The notes below the pieces were generated by a model, which was not told the DNA's origin, made no database searches, and saw only the letters and a list, made by a program, of their open reading frames with translations. A stretch of 64,000 nt of DNA from Olsenella sp. An290 (GTDB lineage Bacteria > Actinomycetota > Coriobacteriia > Coriobacteriales > Atopobiaceae), in the NCBI RefSeq assembly GCF_002159535.1, contig NZ_NFIU01000004.1, forward strand, positions 1-64,000. Direction: 5' to 3'. The position numbers and the translations under genes were made by a program. Within the stretch, counting starts at the first letter, position 1. Each line of letters starts with the position of its first letter. This document shows positions 51,835-59,888 of the stretch, piece by piece.

Positions 51835-54825
51835 ATGAGCGACGTCATGAGGCCGATGCCGTTTGCGCAGGTCATGGACTGGGTCCTGACCGAGCACGAG
51901 ACGCAGGGGTCCATCTTCGGCGTGCGCAAGGCCTACGTCCACGAGGGCGGCGCCGAGCCGATCTTTGCCGAGAGGATCGAGACCCCCTTTGGCCCGGCCG
52001 CCGGCCCCAACACCCAGCTCGCGCAGAACATCGTGGCCTCCTACGTGGCGGGCTCGCGCTTCTTTGAGCTCAAGACCGTCCAGGTCATGGACGGCGAGGA
52101 GCTCTCCGCCTGCGTGAACAAGCCCTGCATCGTGGCCGAGGACGAGTGCTACAACTGCGAGTGGTCCACCGAGCTCACGGTGCCTGACGCCTTCGCGGAG
52201 TACGTCAAGGCCTGGTGGGCGTGCAAGCTCATCGCCCGCGAGTACGGCCTCGGCGATCCGGACGGCTTCGTCTTCAACATGTCCGTTGGCTACAGCCTCG
52301 AGGGCATCAAGTCCGAGAAGGTCGACCGCTACATCGAGGGCATGAAGGACGCCTCTGGGAGCGACGTCTGGGCCGAGTGCCGCGACTGGGCCCTCGCCAA
52401 CCTCGACCGCTTTGACAACGTCGACGCCGACTTCGTGAACGCCGTCTCCCCGCAGGTCTCCACCTCCGTCACCGAGTCCACGCTCCACGGCTGCCCGCCC
52501 GACGAGATCGAGCGCATCGCCACCTACCTCATCACCGAGAAGGGCGTGAACACCTACATCAAGTGCAACCCGACGCTCCTGGGCTACGACTTTGCCCGCG
52601 CGCGCCTGAACGAGCTCGGCTTTGACTACATCGTCTTCGATGACACGCACTTCCGCGAGGACCTGCAGTGGGTCGACGCCGTGCCGATGTTCAACCGCCT
52701 CATCAAGCTCTGCGCCGAGAAGGGCCTCGCGTTTGGCGTCAAGCTCACCAACACCTTCCCGGTGGACGTGACCCGCGGCGAGCTGCCGAGCGAGGAGATG
52801 TACATGTCCGGCCGCTCGCTCTTCCCGCTCACGATCGAGCTGGCGCGCCGCATCGCCCGCCAGTTTGACGGCAAGCTGCGCATCTCCTACTCGGGAGGTG
52901 CCGATGCGCGCAACATCCGTGAGCTCTACGCGGCCGGCATCTGGCCGATCACCATGGCCACGAACGTCCTCAAGCCCGGTGGCTACGAGCGCTTCTTCCA
53001 GATCGCCGGTCTTCTCGCCGGCGAGAAGCGCGCGGAGGTCGTGGACGTCGACGCCGTGACCGAGCTTGCGGCCCGCGTGGCCTCCGGGCGCGACTACCAG
53101 AAGCCCATCAAGCCGGCCAAGTCGCACAAGATTGACGCCGAGCTCCCGCTCATGAGCTGCTTCACCGCGCCGTGCCGTACCGGCTGTCCCATCCAGCAGG
53201 ACATCCCGGCCTACCTCTCCCGCGTGGACGAGGGCAAGTTCGCCGAGGCGCTGCGGATTATCGTGGAGCGCAACGCCCTGCCGCACATCACCGGCAACCT
53301 CTGCCCGCACCCCTGTGGCGCCAAGTGCGAGCGCGCCTTCTACGAGCCCGAGGGCGCGCGCATCCGCGAGCACAAGCTTGCCGCGGCGCGCGGCGGCTTC
53401 GACGAGGTCGTGAAGGCGCTGCGGGCCGCCGGTCCTTCTCAGCTGGCTTCTGCGGCCGATAAGAACGTGGCGGTCGTGGGCGGCGGCCCGGCGGGTCTGG
53501 CCACGGCGTTCTTCCTCACGCGCGCGGGCGCGCGCGTTACCATCATCGAGCGCACCGACAAGCTCGGTGGCGTGGCGCGCCACGTCATCCCCGAGTTCCG
53601 CATCTCTCACGACGACATCGACAAGGACGTGGCGCTCTGCCTCGCCTTTGGCGCGCAGGTCCAGATGGGGCGTGAGGTCACGAGCGTGGCCGAGCTCTTC
53701 GACGAGGGCTTCACCGACGTCGTGGTGGCCACGGGCGCGTGGGCGCCGGGCAAGGTGGGCCTCAAGGCCGGCGAGGAGATCGACGTCCTGGAGTTCCTCG
53801 AGGCCGCCAAGTCCGGCGAGCCGATGGAGCTGGGCACGGACGCCGTGATCGTGGGCGCCGGCAACACCGCCATGGACGCCGCGCGCGTGGCCAAGCGCGC
53901 CGAGGGCGTTGAGAACGTGCGCATCGTCTACCGCCGCACCAAGAAGGAGATGCCGGCGGACGAGGAGGAGCTGCAGCTGGCCCTCGAGGAGGGCGTGGAG
54001 CTCTGCGAGCTTCTCGCCCCGATCGGCGTGGCCGACGGCCAGCTGGCCTGCGAGGTCATGCGCCTCGGAGAGCCGGACGAGTCGGGCCGTCGCCGTCCCG
54101 AGCCCACGGGCGACACCGTGGACGTTCCGGCAACGGCCGTGATATGCGCCGTGGGCGAGCAGATCGAGCGCGGGCTCTACGAGGGCGCGGGCGTCGAGGT
54201 CGACCGTCGGGGACGCCCGGCCGGCACCGCCACCGGCGTGGACCACGTCTGGGCCGCCGGCGACTGCCGCCGCGGGCCGGCCACCTTCGTGGAGGCCATC
54301 GCCGACGCGCAGGCCGTCGCCCGCGACCTGGCCGGCGTCGACTTCAACGCCTATGCCGCCCAGAACGTCCGCGCAGACAAGTACGACGCCATCATGGGCC
54401 GCAAGGGCGACATCTGCCTCGACGTGGCCGGCTGCACCACGAGCCGTTGCCTGGGCTGCGCCACCGTCTGCGAGGTCTGCTGCGACGTCTGCCCCAACCG
54501 CGCCAACGTGGCCGTGCACGTGCCGGGCCTCGCGCAGGAGCAGGTCGTCCACGTGGACGGCATGTGCAACGAGTGCGGCAACTGCGCCGTCTTCTGCCCG
54601 TGGAGCGGCCGTCCGTACAAGGACAAGCTCACGCTCTTCTGGAGCGCCGAGGACATGGACGCGAGCGAGAACCGCGGGTTCCTGCCCGTCGAGGGCGGCT
54701 TCCGCGTGCGCCTGGCCGGCTCCGACGGCGTCTACGACGTGAACGACGCCGCCTGCGGCCTGCCCGAGGACGTGCGCCTCACGATCTGCGCCGTCCGCGA
54801 CAGCTACGCCTATCTGCTGAAGTAA
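51835..54825 (+). CDS. ygfK: YgfK, putative selenate reductase-type flavo-FeS oxidoreductase
   Basis: The 996-aa protein starts at ATG 51835 after GGAGAGGAGCAAC. Residues about 1-430 resemble a dihydroorotate-dehydrogenase-like barrel (STLHGCPPDEIERIATYLI, LRISYSGGADARNIRELYAAGIWPITMATNVLKPGGY). A cysteine cluster follows (CFTAPCRTGCPIQQDIPAYL, then LCPHPCGAKCE; about 441-500). FAD motif VAVVGGGPAGLATAFFL is at about 543-560 and NAD(P) motif VIVGAGNTAMDAARVAK near 670. Two C-terminal 4Fe-4S sets are CLGCATVCEVCCDVCPN and CNECGNCAVFCPW (from about 866). YgfK accompanies SsnA and Mo/Se hydroxylases; an electron-transfer or ring-reduction step in purine breakdown is likely. Confidence 0.93.
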   Translation: MSDVMRPMPFAQVMDWVLTEHETQGSIFGVRKAYVHEGGAEPIFAERIETPFGPAAGPNTQLAQNIVASYVAGSRFFELKTVQVMDGEELSACVNKPCIVAEDECYNCEWSTELTVPDAFAEYVKAWWACKLIAREYGLGDPDGFVFNMSVGYSLEGIKSEKVDRYIEGMKDASGSDVWAECRDWALANLDRFDNVDADFVNAVSPQVSTSVTESTLHGCPPDEIERIATYLITEKGVNTYIKCNPTLLGYDFARARLNELGFDYIVFDDTHFREDLQWVDAVPMFNRLIKLCAEKGLAFGVKLTNTFPVDVTRGELPSEEMYMSGRSLFPLTIELARRIARQFDGKLRISYSGGADARNIRELYAAGIWPITMATNVLKPGGYERFFQIAGLLAGEKRAEVVDVDAVTELAARVASGRDYQKPIKPAKSHKIDAELPLMSCFTAPCRTGCPIQQDIPAYLSRVDEGKFAEALRIIVERNALPHITGNLCPHPCGAKCERAFYEPEGARIREHKLAAARGGFDEVVKALRAAGPSQLASAADKNVAVVGGGPAGLATAFFLTRAGARVTIIERTDKLGGVARHVIPEFRISHDDIDKDVALCLAFGAQVQMGREVTSVAELFDEGFTDVVVATGAWAPGKVGLKAGEEIDVLEFLEAAKSGEPMELGTDAVIVGAGNTAMDAARVAKRAEGVENVRIVYRRTKKEMPADEEELQLALEEGVELCELLAPIGVADGQLACEVMRLGEPDESGRRRPEPTGDTVDVPATAVICAVGEQIERGLYEGAGVEVDRRGRPAGTATGVDHVWAAGDCRRGPATFVEAIADAQAVARDLAGVDFNAYAAQNVRADKYDAIMGRKGDICLDVAGCTTSRCLGCATVCEVCCDVCPNRANVAVHVPGLAQEQVVHVDGMCNECGNCAVFCPWSGRPYKDKLTLFWSAEDMDASENRGFLPVEGGFRVRLAGSDGVYDVNDAACGLPEDVRLTICAVRDSYAYLLK

Positions 54826-54837
54826 CCAAGCCGCAGC

Positions 54838-54928
54838 GTGCAAAGGGGACAGTCACTTTTGCACGCCGCGCATGAACTCGCCGGGTTCGGAATCTGGGTG
54901 CGTGCAAAAGTGACTGTCCCCTTTGCAC
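54838..54928. repeat. Family-4 facing repeat pair before the ferredoxin gene
   Basis: The unit at 54838-54864 and its perfect complement at 54902-54928 are identical in arm sequence to the pair at 51736. The spacer is 37 nt and unrelated to the other spacer. The right arm ends 16 nt before the ferredoxin start, the same distance as at ygfK. Confidence 0.9.
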
Positions 54929-54944
54929 GCCGGAGGGGAGAGAC

Positions 54945-55157
54945 ATGGACGACGAGCTCAAGCGCATCTGGGTCGCCGACGAGGGCTGCATAGGCTGCCA
55001 CCTCTGCGAGCGCGCGTGCCCCACCGGCGCCATGCGCGTGGAGGACAAGCAGGCCCGCATCGACTACGCGCTCTGCATCGCGTGCGGCATGTGCGCCACC
55101 AAGTGCCGCAAGGGCGTCATCCACGACACGCTGGGCATCTACGCCCCGGCCCAGTAG
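54945..55157 (+). CDS. Two-cluster 4Fe-4S ferredoxin
   Basis: The 70-aa protein starts at ATG 54945 after CGGAGGGGAGAGAC. Two CxxCxxCxxxC sets are present, CIGCHLCERACPTGAM and CIACGMCATKCRKGVI. It lies between ygfK and the xanthine dehydrogenase (11-nt gap), so it likely shuttles electrons between them, in place of the FAD subunit found in classical XDH. Confidence 0.9.
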   Translation: MDDELKRIWVADEGCIGCHLCERACPTGAMRVEDKQARIDYALCIACGMCATKCRKGVIHDTLGIYAPAQ

Positions 55158-55168
55158 GGGAGGAGACC

Positions 55169-57943
55169 ATGGCAGCTGGCACCGCCGTCAAGGCACCCGC
55201 CGAGTACCGCTTCACCGTCAACGGCGAGGAGCAGGTCGTTACCACCGACAAGCCGCTCCTGCGCTACCTGCGCGACGAGCTTCATCTCACCTCCGTCAAG
55301 GACGGCTGCTCCGAGGGCGCGTGCGGCACCTGCACCGTGCTCGTGGACGACCGCGCCACCAAGGCGTGCGTCCTCACCACGCGCCTGGCCAACGGTCGCG
55401 ACATCGTGACCGTGGAGGGCCTGCCCCACGAGGAGCAGGAGGCCTTCGTCTACGCCTTCGGCGCCGTGGGAGCCGTCCAGTGCGGATTTTGCATCCCCGG
55501 CATGGTCATGGCGGGCGCGGCCCTCGTCCACAAGGTACCCGACCCCACCGAGGACCAGGTCAAGGTGGCCATCCGCGGCAACGTCTGCCGCTGCACCGGC
55601 TACAAGAAGATCATCGAGGGCATCCTGCTCGCCGCCGCCATCCTGCGTGGTGACGCCCAGATCGACCCCGAGCTCGAGCGCGGCGACGACTATGGCGTGG
55701 GCAAGCGCGCCTTCCGCGTGGACGTGCGCCGCAAGGTCCTTGGTTACGGCAAGTACCCCGACGACATCGACGAGCGCGACTTCCCCGACCTCACCTACGC
55801 CAGCGCCGTGCGCTCCAAGTACCCGCGCGCCCGCGTGGTCAAGATCGACGCCGAGAAGGCCCGTGCCATGCCGGGCGTCCTCGCCGTGCTCACGGCCGCC
55901 GACGTGCCCGTGAACGCCGTCGGCCACCTGCTCTACGACTGGGACGTCATGACGGCCGAGGGCGACATCACCCACTGCGTGGGCGACGCGATTGCCCTGG
56001 TGGTGGCCGAGGACGCGGCCACGCTCGAGAAGGCAAAGCGTGCCGTCAAGGTGGAGTACGAGGTCCTCGAGCCCGTGCGCTCCATCGAGGAGGCCCGCGC
56101 CGAGGGCGCGCCCGTGCTCCACAAGCCCTACCTCGCCTTTGGCAATTGGGTCACGCCAACCAACAACATCTGCCAGCAGCGCCACGTGGTCCGCGGCGAC
56201 GCGGCCGCCGCGCTTGCCGGCGCTGCGCACAAGGTGACGCGCACCTTCAAGACGCCGTTCACCGAGCACGCGTTTCTCGAGCCCGAGTGCGCCGTTGCCT
56301 TCCCGTACAAGGGCGGCGTCAAGGTGTGCTCGTCCGACCAGGGCGCCTATGACTCCCGCAAGGAGATCGCCCACATGCTGGGCTGGGATGCCACGCCCGA
56401 GAAGGTCGTCGTGGAGACCATGCTCGTGGGCGGCGGCTTTGGCGGCAAGGAGGACGTCTCCGTGCAGCACCTGGCCGCGCTCGCCGCGCTCGCGGTGAAC
56501 CGTCCCGTCAAGGTGCGCCTCACGCGCCAGGAGTCCATCAACTTCCACCCCAAGCGCCACTACATGGAGGGCACGTTCACCCTCGGCTGCGACGAGGACG
56601 GCACCTTCGTGGGTCTGGACTGCGAGATCAACTTCGACACCGGCGCGTATGCGTCGCTCTGCGGCCCGGTCCTCGAGCGCGCCTGCACGCACTCCGTGGG
56701 CCCGTACTGCTACCAGAACACGGACATCCGCGGCTACGGCTGGTACACCAACAACCCGCCCGCCGGCGCGTTCCGTGGCTTCGGCGTCTGCCAGAGCGAG
56801 TTTGCGCTGGAGAGCCTCATCGACCTTCTCGCCGACGAGGTGGGCATCTCTCCGTGGGAGATCCGGTACAGGAACGCCATCGAGCCGGGCAAGGTCCTGC
56901 CCAACGGCCAGATCGCCGACCGCTCCACCGCCCTCAAGGAGACCCTGCTCGCGGTCAAGGACGTCTACGAGGCGCACCCCGGCCACGCCGGCCTCGCGTG
57001 CGCGATGAAGAACGCGGGCGTGGGCGTGGGTCTGCCCGACGCCGGCCGCTGCAAGATCCGCGTGGAGGACGGCCGTGCCGTGGTCTACTCCGCCACCTCC
57101 GACATCGGCCAGGGCTGCAACACCGTCTTCCTGCAGGACGTCGCCGAGGCCACGGGCCTGCCGCTCGCGAACATCGTGAACGGCGAGTGCTCCACCGAGA
57201 GCGCGCCCGACTCCGGCACCACCTCGGGATCGCGCCAGACCCTCATCACCGGCGAGGCCGTGCGTGGCGCGGCGTTCCTGCTGCGCGACGCCATGCTCGC
57301 GGTGGAGGAGGGGACCGAGACCGGCACCGAGCCCGTGGTGGCCCACGGCGACGGCTTTGTGGTGGAGTACGCCGACGGCACACCCTACGTGGGCCCGGGC
57401 GCCGGCTACCACGCGGCCGATCCCGTGGCGGCACTGGCTGCCCTCGAGGGCCGCGAGTTCTCCTACGAGTACCTCGAGAAGACCGACAAGCTCGGCGCGG
57501 ACGTGCCCAACCCCAAGAGCCACGTGGCCTACGGCTACGCCACGCACGTCGTGATCCTGGACGACGACGGCCGCGTGACCGAGGTCCACGCCGCGCACGA
57601 CTCCGGCAAGGTGGTGAACCCCATCGCCATCCAGGGTCAGATCGAGGGCGGCGTGCTCATGGGCATGGGCTACGCGCTCACCGAGCGCTTTGACCTCAAG
57701 GACTGCGTCCCGCAGGTGAAGTTTGGCACGCTGGGTCTCTTCCGTGCGCCGGACATCCCCTACATCAACGCCATCTACGTCGAGAAGGACGAGCTGCTGG
57801 ACGTGGGCTACGGCGCCAAGGGCATCGGCGAGATCGCCACGATCCCCACCGCACCCGCGGTCCAGAACGCCTACCGTGCCCTCACCGGCGAGCTCCAGAC
57901 CGAGCTCCCGCTGCGTCACACGTACTACTCGCGCGAGAAGTAG
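55169..57943 (+). CDS. xdh: Xanthine dehydrogenase-type molybdenum hydroxylase, fused FeS and Mo domains
   Basis: The 924-aa protein starts at ATG 55169 after GGGGAGGAGACC. The N-terminal [2Fe-2S] domain has DGCSEGACGTCTVLVDD with C47, C52, C55 and C67. The helical [2Fe-2S] domain has QCGFC and CRCTGY (about 104-143). The molybdopterin domain starts near residue 175 and includes VGGGFGGKEDVS, GAFRGFGVCQSEFALESL, TSDIGQGCNTVFLQDVA, DSGTTSGSRQT and the catalytic Glu in GAKGIGEIATIPTAPA (about 888). No FAD domain is present in the protein or as a neighbouring gene. This layout, next to ygfK and ssnA, fits the selenium-dependent xanthine dehydrogenase group. Selenium use is inferred from context. 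Confidence 0.93.
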   Translation: MAAGTAVKAPAEYRFTVNGEEQVVTTDKPLLRYLRDELHLTSVKDGCSEGACGTCTVLVDDRATKACVLTTRLANGRDIVTVEGLPHEEQEAFVYAFGAVGAVQCGFCIPGMVMAGAALVHKVPDPTEDQVKVAIRGNVCRCTGYKKIIEGILLAAAILRGDAQIDPELERGDDYGVGKRAFRVDVRRKVLGYGKYPDDIDERDFPDLTYASAVRSKYPRARVVKIDAEKARAMPGVLAVLTAADVPVNAVGHLLYDWDVMTAEGDITHCVGDAIALVVAEDAATLEKAKRAVKVEYEVLEPVRSIEEARAEGAPVLHKPYLAFGNWVTPTNNICQQRHVVRGDAAAALAGAAHKVTRTFKTPFTEHAFLEPECAVAFPYKGGVKVCSSDQGAYDSRKEIAHMLGWDATPEKVVVETMLVGGGFGGKEDVSVQHLAALAALAVNRPVKVRLTRQESINFHPKRHYMEGTFTLGCDEDGTFVGLDCEINFDTGAYASLCGPVLERACTHSVGPYCYQNTDIRGYGWYTNNPPAGAFRGFGVCQSEFALESLIDLLADEVGISPWEIRYRNAIEPGKVLPNGQIADRSTALKETLLAVKDVYEAHPGHAGLACAMKNAGVGVGLPDAGRCKIRVEDGRAVVYSATSDIGQGCNTVFLQDVAEATGLPLANIVNGECSTESAPDSGTTSGSRQTLITGEAVRGAAFLLRDAMLAVEEGTETGTEPVVAHGDGFVVEYADGTPYVGPGAGYHAADPVAALAALEGREFSYEYLEKTDKLGADVPNPKSHVAYGYATHVVILDDDGRVTEVHAAHDSGKVVNPIAIQGQIEGGVLMGMGYALTERFDLKDCVPQVKFGTLGLFRAPDIPYINAIYVEKDELLDVGYGAKGIGEIATIPTAPAVQNAYRALTGELQTELPLRHTYYSREK

Positions 57944-57973
57944 CTCCGCTTCCTCGCACATCCCTTGCAGAGG

Positions 57974-58001
57974 GCCCGCCGGTATGCCATGCCCGGCGGG
58001 C
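57974..58001 (+). terminator. Terminator after the xanthine dehydrogenase gene
   Basis: GCCCGCCGG (57974-57982) pairs with CCGGCGGGC (57993-58001), followed by TCTCGTTCTTCTCGG. The recurrent GTTCTTCTCG (58006-58015) stands where a T-tract would be. Confidence 0.7.
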
Positions 58002-58049
58002 TCTCGTTCTTCTCGGCTCCTCGCTTGCCCGGCCGCCCGCCCGCCTGAG

Positions 58050-58120
58050 CATCCATCGCGTCAAAACGGACAAAAGGCCGAGAAAACCGCCCGATTCTGT
58101 CCGTTCTAACGCGATGGATG
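58050..58120. repeat. 23-bp inverted repeat at the island's left edge
   Basis: Arms at 58050-58072 (begins CATCCATCGCGTCAAAACGG) and 58098-58120 match at 21 of 23 positions. The loop holds GGCCGAGAAAACC, a relative of the recurrent word. The following 58128-58480 region contains TTTTTCTCG twice (about 58133, 58258). It has no supported gene and shifts toward lower GC. Together these fill the 598-nt gap. Confidence 0.7.
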
Positions 58121-58476
58121 CCAGGCGCCCCGTTTTTCTCGCTGTTGGGCGTGCTCGCGCCCGTCGCTCGTTCCATCCCGTGCCTCGAGTCTGCTCTCGC
58201 GGAGCCTGCTCCTTGCGGCTCCGTTCGCCGGACGTGCGGCGTCGGCATGTGCGGCATTTTTCTCGTTCATTACCGCCTCGAGCGGTGCTTGGGCAAGATT
58301 CGTGAGACTCCCGCCGATCTCCTCGACAAACTCGAGCATCGAGAGCGCGCCTTGTGGCAGAGAGTCCAGGGTGGCTTTTGTTTCCGATTATTCTTCTTGG
58401 ATGAAAGAGGATTCAGGTTGGAGGCCGCTTCATTTCCAAGCTTACCGTACATCACAATTCGCGAAACGATTGTCCG

Positions 58477-58482
58477 TATAAA
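58477..58482 (+). promoter_or_regulatory. Candidate -10 of the RloAB operon
   Basis: TATAAA sits directly before the left arm of the palindrome at 58484. Transcription would begin inside that arm, so a protein bound to the palindrome would block initiation. Confidence 0.4.
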
Positions 58483-58483
58483 G

Positions 58484-58528
58484 CAATACAGCACTGAATG
58501 TGATAATATCACATTCAGTGCTGTATTG
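58484..58528. promoter_or_regulatory. Perfect 21-bp-arm palindrome before the RloAB operon
   Basis: The arm at 58484-58504 (CAATACAGCACTGAATGTGA plus T) is perfectly inverted at 58508-58528 around the 3-nt centre AAT. GAGGAGGG, the ribosome site, follows at once, with the ATG at 58542. It is either an operator overlapping the start of transcription, or a leader hairpin next to the ribosome site. Its AT content fits the acquired island. Confidence 0.85.
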
Positions 58529-58541
58529 AGGAGGGATACAG

Positions 58542-59888
58542 ATGCTGCTGAACTTCACTCTGAGCAATTGGATGTCCTATCGTGATGAAGCTTCCCTCAG
58601 TATGATTTCCTCGCTTGAGCGGCAGCATGGGGAGACTCGCTCGGAGCTTCCGGGCTTTCGGAGCAAGAAGATCCTCCCAGTTGCTGCCGTGTACGGCGGC
58701 AACTCTTCCGGAAAGACTGCCCTCTTCAAGGGGCTCGCTGCGCTTCGCGAGATGGTCCTTACTGATCCTGGGGTGGACGGTCTGCTTCCCATTCGGCCTT
58801 TCATGCTTGACTCTCAGTCTTCGATGAGTCCGACGATGTTCGACATCACTTTCCTTGCCGGGAGGACGACGTATCGACTTGTGGTTGAAGCTACACGCTT
58901 CTCCGTCTCCTATGAATGCCTTGAGATAGTCAAAGAAGGCCAATCGATAGACGTTTATGAGCGCGACGCATCTCGCGATGAGCGTTTCCAGCTCAACAGA
59001 GAGCTTTTCAGCGACCCCGATCACGTACTGTACGCCGCAAAGAGCACTCGAAGTAATCAGGTTTTTCTCGGGGCGGGATTCTCCCAAAACATTGATGAGT
59101 TAAGAGAGCCTTTTGGGTGGTTTGCCGAGACTCTCGAGCTGGTGGGTGTTGAGTCGCAGGCCTGGTCGTTTGCCACGGCAGCGACCGACCGCGAGGACTT
59201 CCTCCGATATGCGGGTGAGGCGCTCTCGCGAATGGACACGGGGATATGTGGCTTGGTTGGAGAACGGGTTGAAGTTGATGCCCTCCCACCCGACGCTCGT
59301 CTGCTCAAGAGGGCATCGGAGCTCAAGGAGGATGAGACTATCACCGTCGTTGTCGACAGGGCTCCCGGCGACTACGGGTTCGAGATGCTCTCGGTTCGCG
59401 GCGGCGATTCCCGGCCGGATGTCCAGAGGCTTAGAACACTTCATCGTGGCCCCGACGGCGAGGAGCACTCTTTTGGACTAAGCGCGGAGTCCTCCGGAAC
59501 CCAGAGGCTCATGGGCCTACTCCCCATGCTGTTCGACCTCTCTGGCGAGAGTGGTTCACACGGCTCAAAGGTTTTTGTGGTGGACGAGCTTGACCGCTGC
59601 TTTCACACCATGCTCACCTCCCGTCTCATAGAGGACTTTCTCGCGACGTGCGGGCCCGACAAGCGAAAGCAGCTCCTCTTTACGACACACGACCTTCTTC
59701 TCATGGACCAGTCGCTCATGCGCAGGGACGAGATGTACATCGCCCAGCGAGGGTCAGATGGGCGGTCCCAGATTGTTGCCCTGAGCGACTTCGAGGGGAT
59801 TCGCTTTGACAAGGACCTGATCAAGAGCTACCTCGAGGGGCGCTTCGGCGGTATCCCGATGCTGGGTGAGGTGTCCGACCATGGGTAA
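58542..59888 (+). CDS. RloA/AbiL-type AAA15 family ATPase
   Basis: The 448-aa ATPase starts at ATG 58542 after GAGGAGGGATACAG. The N-terminal LLNFTLSNWMSYRDEASLSM is typical of AAA15/OLD-like ATPases. Walker A YGGNSSGKTALF is at 51-62. The ABC-like signature region AESSGTQRLMGLLPMLFDL is near 311-330, Walker B KVFVVDELDRCFHTMLTSRLIEDF near 341-364, and a His switch in LLFTTHDLLLMD near 380. It has no TOPRIM domain of its own; that is supplied by the next gene, as in RloA-RloB/AbiL and PARIS-like pairs. Codon use is less G/C-biased than flanking genes. A phage-defence role is inferred from family. Confidence 0.88.
   Translation: MLLNFTLSNWMSYRDEASLSMISSLERQHGETRSELPGFRSKKILPVAAVYGGNSSGKTALFKGLAALREMVLTDPGVDGLLPIRPFMLDSQSSMSPTMFDITFLAGRTTYRLVVEATRFSVSYECLEIVKEGQSIDVYERDASRDERFQLNRELFSDPDHVLYAAKSTRSNQVFLGAGFSQNIDELREPFGWFAETLELVGVESQAWSFATAATDREDFLRYAGEALSRMDTGICGLVGERVEVDALPPDARLLKRASELKEDETITVVVDRAPGDYGFEMLSVRGGDSRPDVQRLRTLHRGPDGEEHSFGLSAESSGTQRLMGLLPMLFDLSGESGSHGSKVFVVDELDRCFHTMLTSRLIEDFLATCGPDKRKQLLFTTHDLLLMDQSLMRRDEMYIAQRGSDGRSQIVALSDFEGIRFDKDLIKSYLEGRFGGIPMLGEVSDHG

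Noticed and set aside
51751-54843. 1030-codon minus-strand open frame opposite ygfK
   Set aside because: Its protein is a His/Val/Gly/Asp-rich mirror of the ygfK codons with no domain motifs. Long antisense frames are expected with C/G-ending codons. The 940-codon frame opposite xdh and 640-codon frame opposite the phosphoesterase are rejected for the same reason.
55169-57943. Selenocysteine codon in the xanthine dehydrogenase
   Set aside because: No in-frame TGA or SECIS-like element is seen. Selenium in this enzyme group is a labile ligand, not selenocysteine.
58118-58585. 155-codon plus-strand frame upstream of the RloA gene
   Set aside because: It runs through the inverted repeat and palindrome into the RloA start, has no ribosome site and no recognisable domain.
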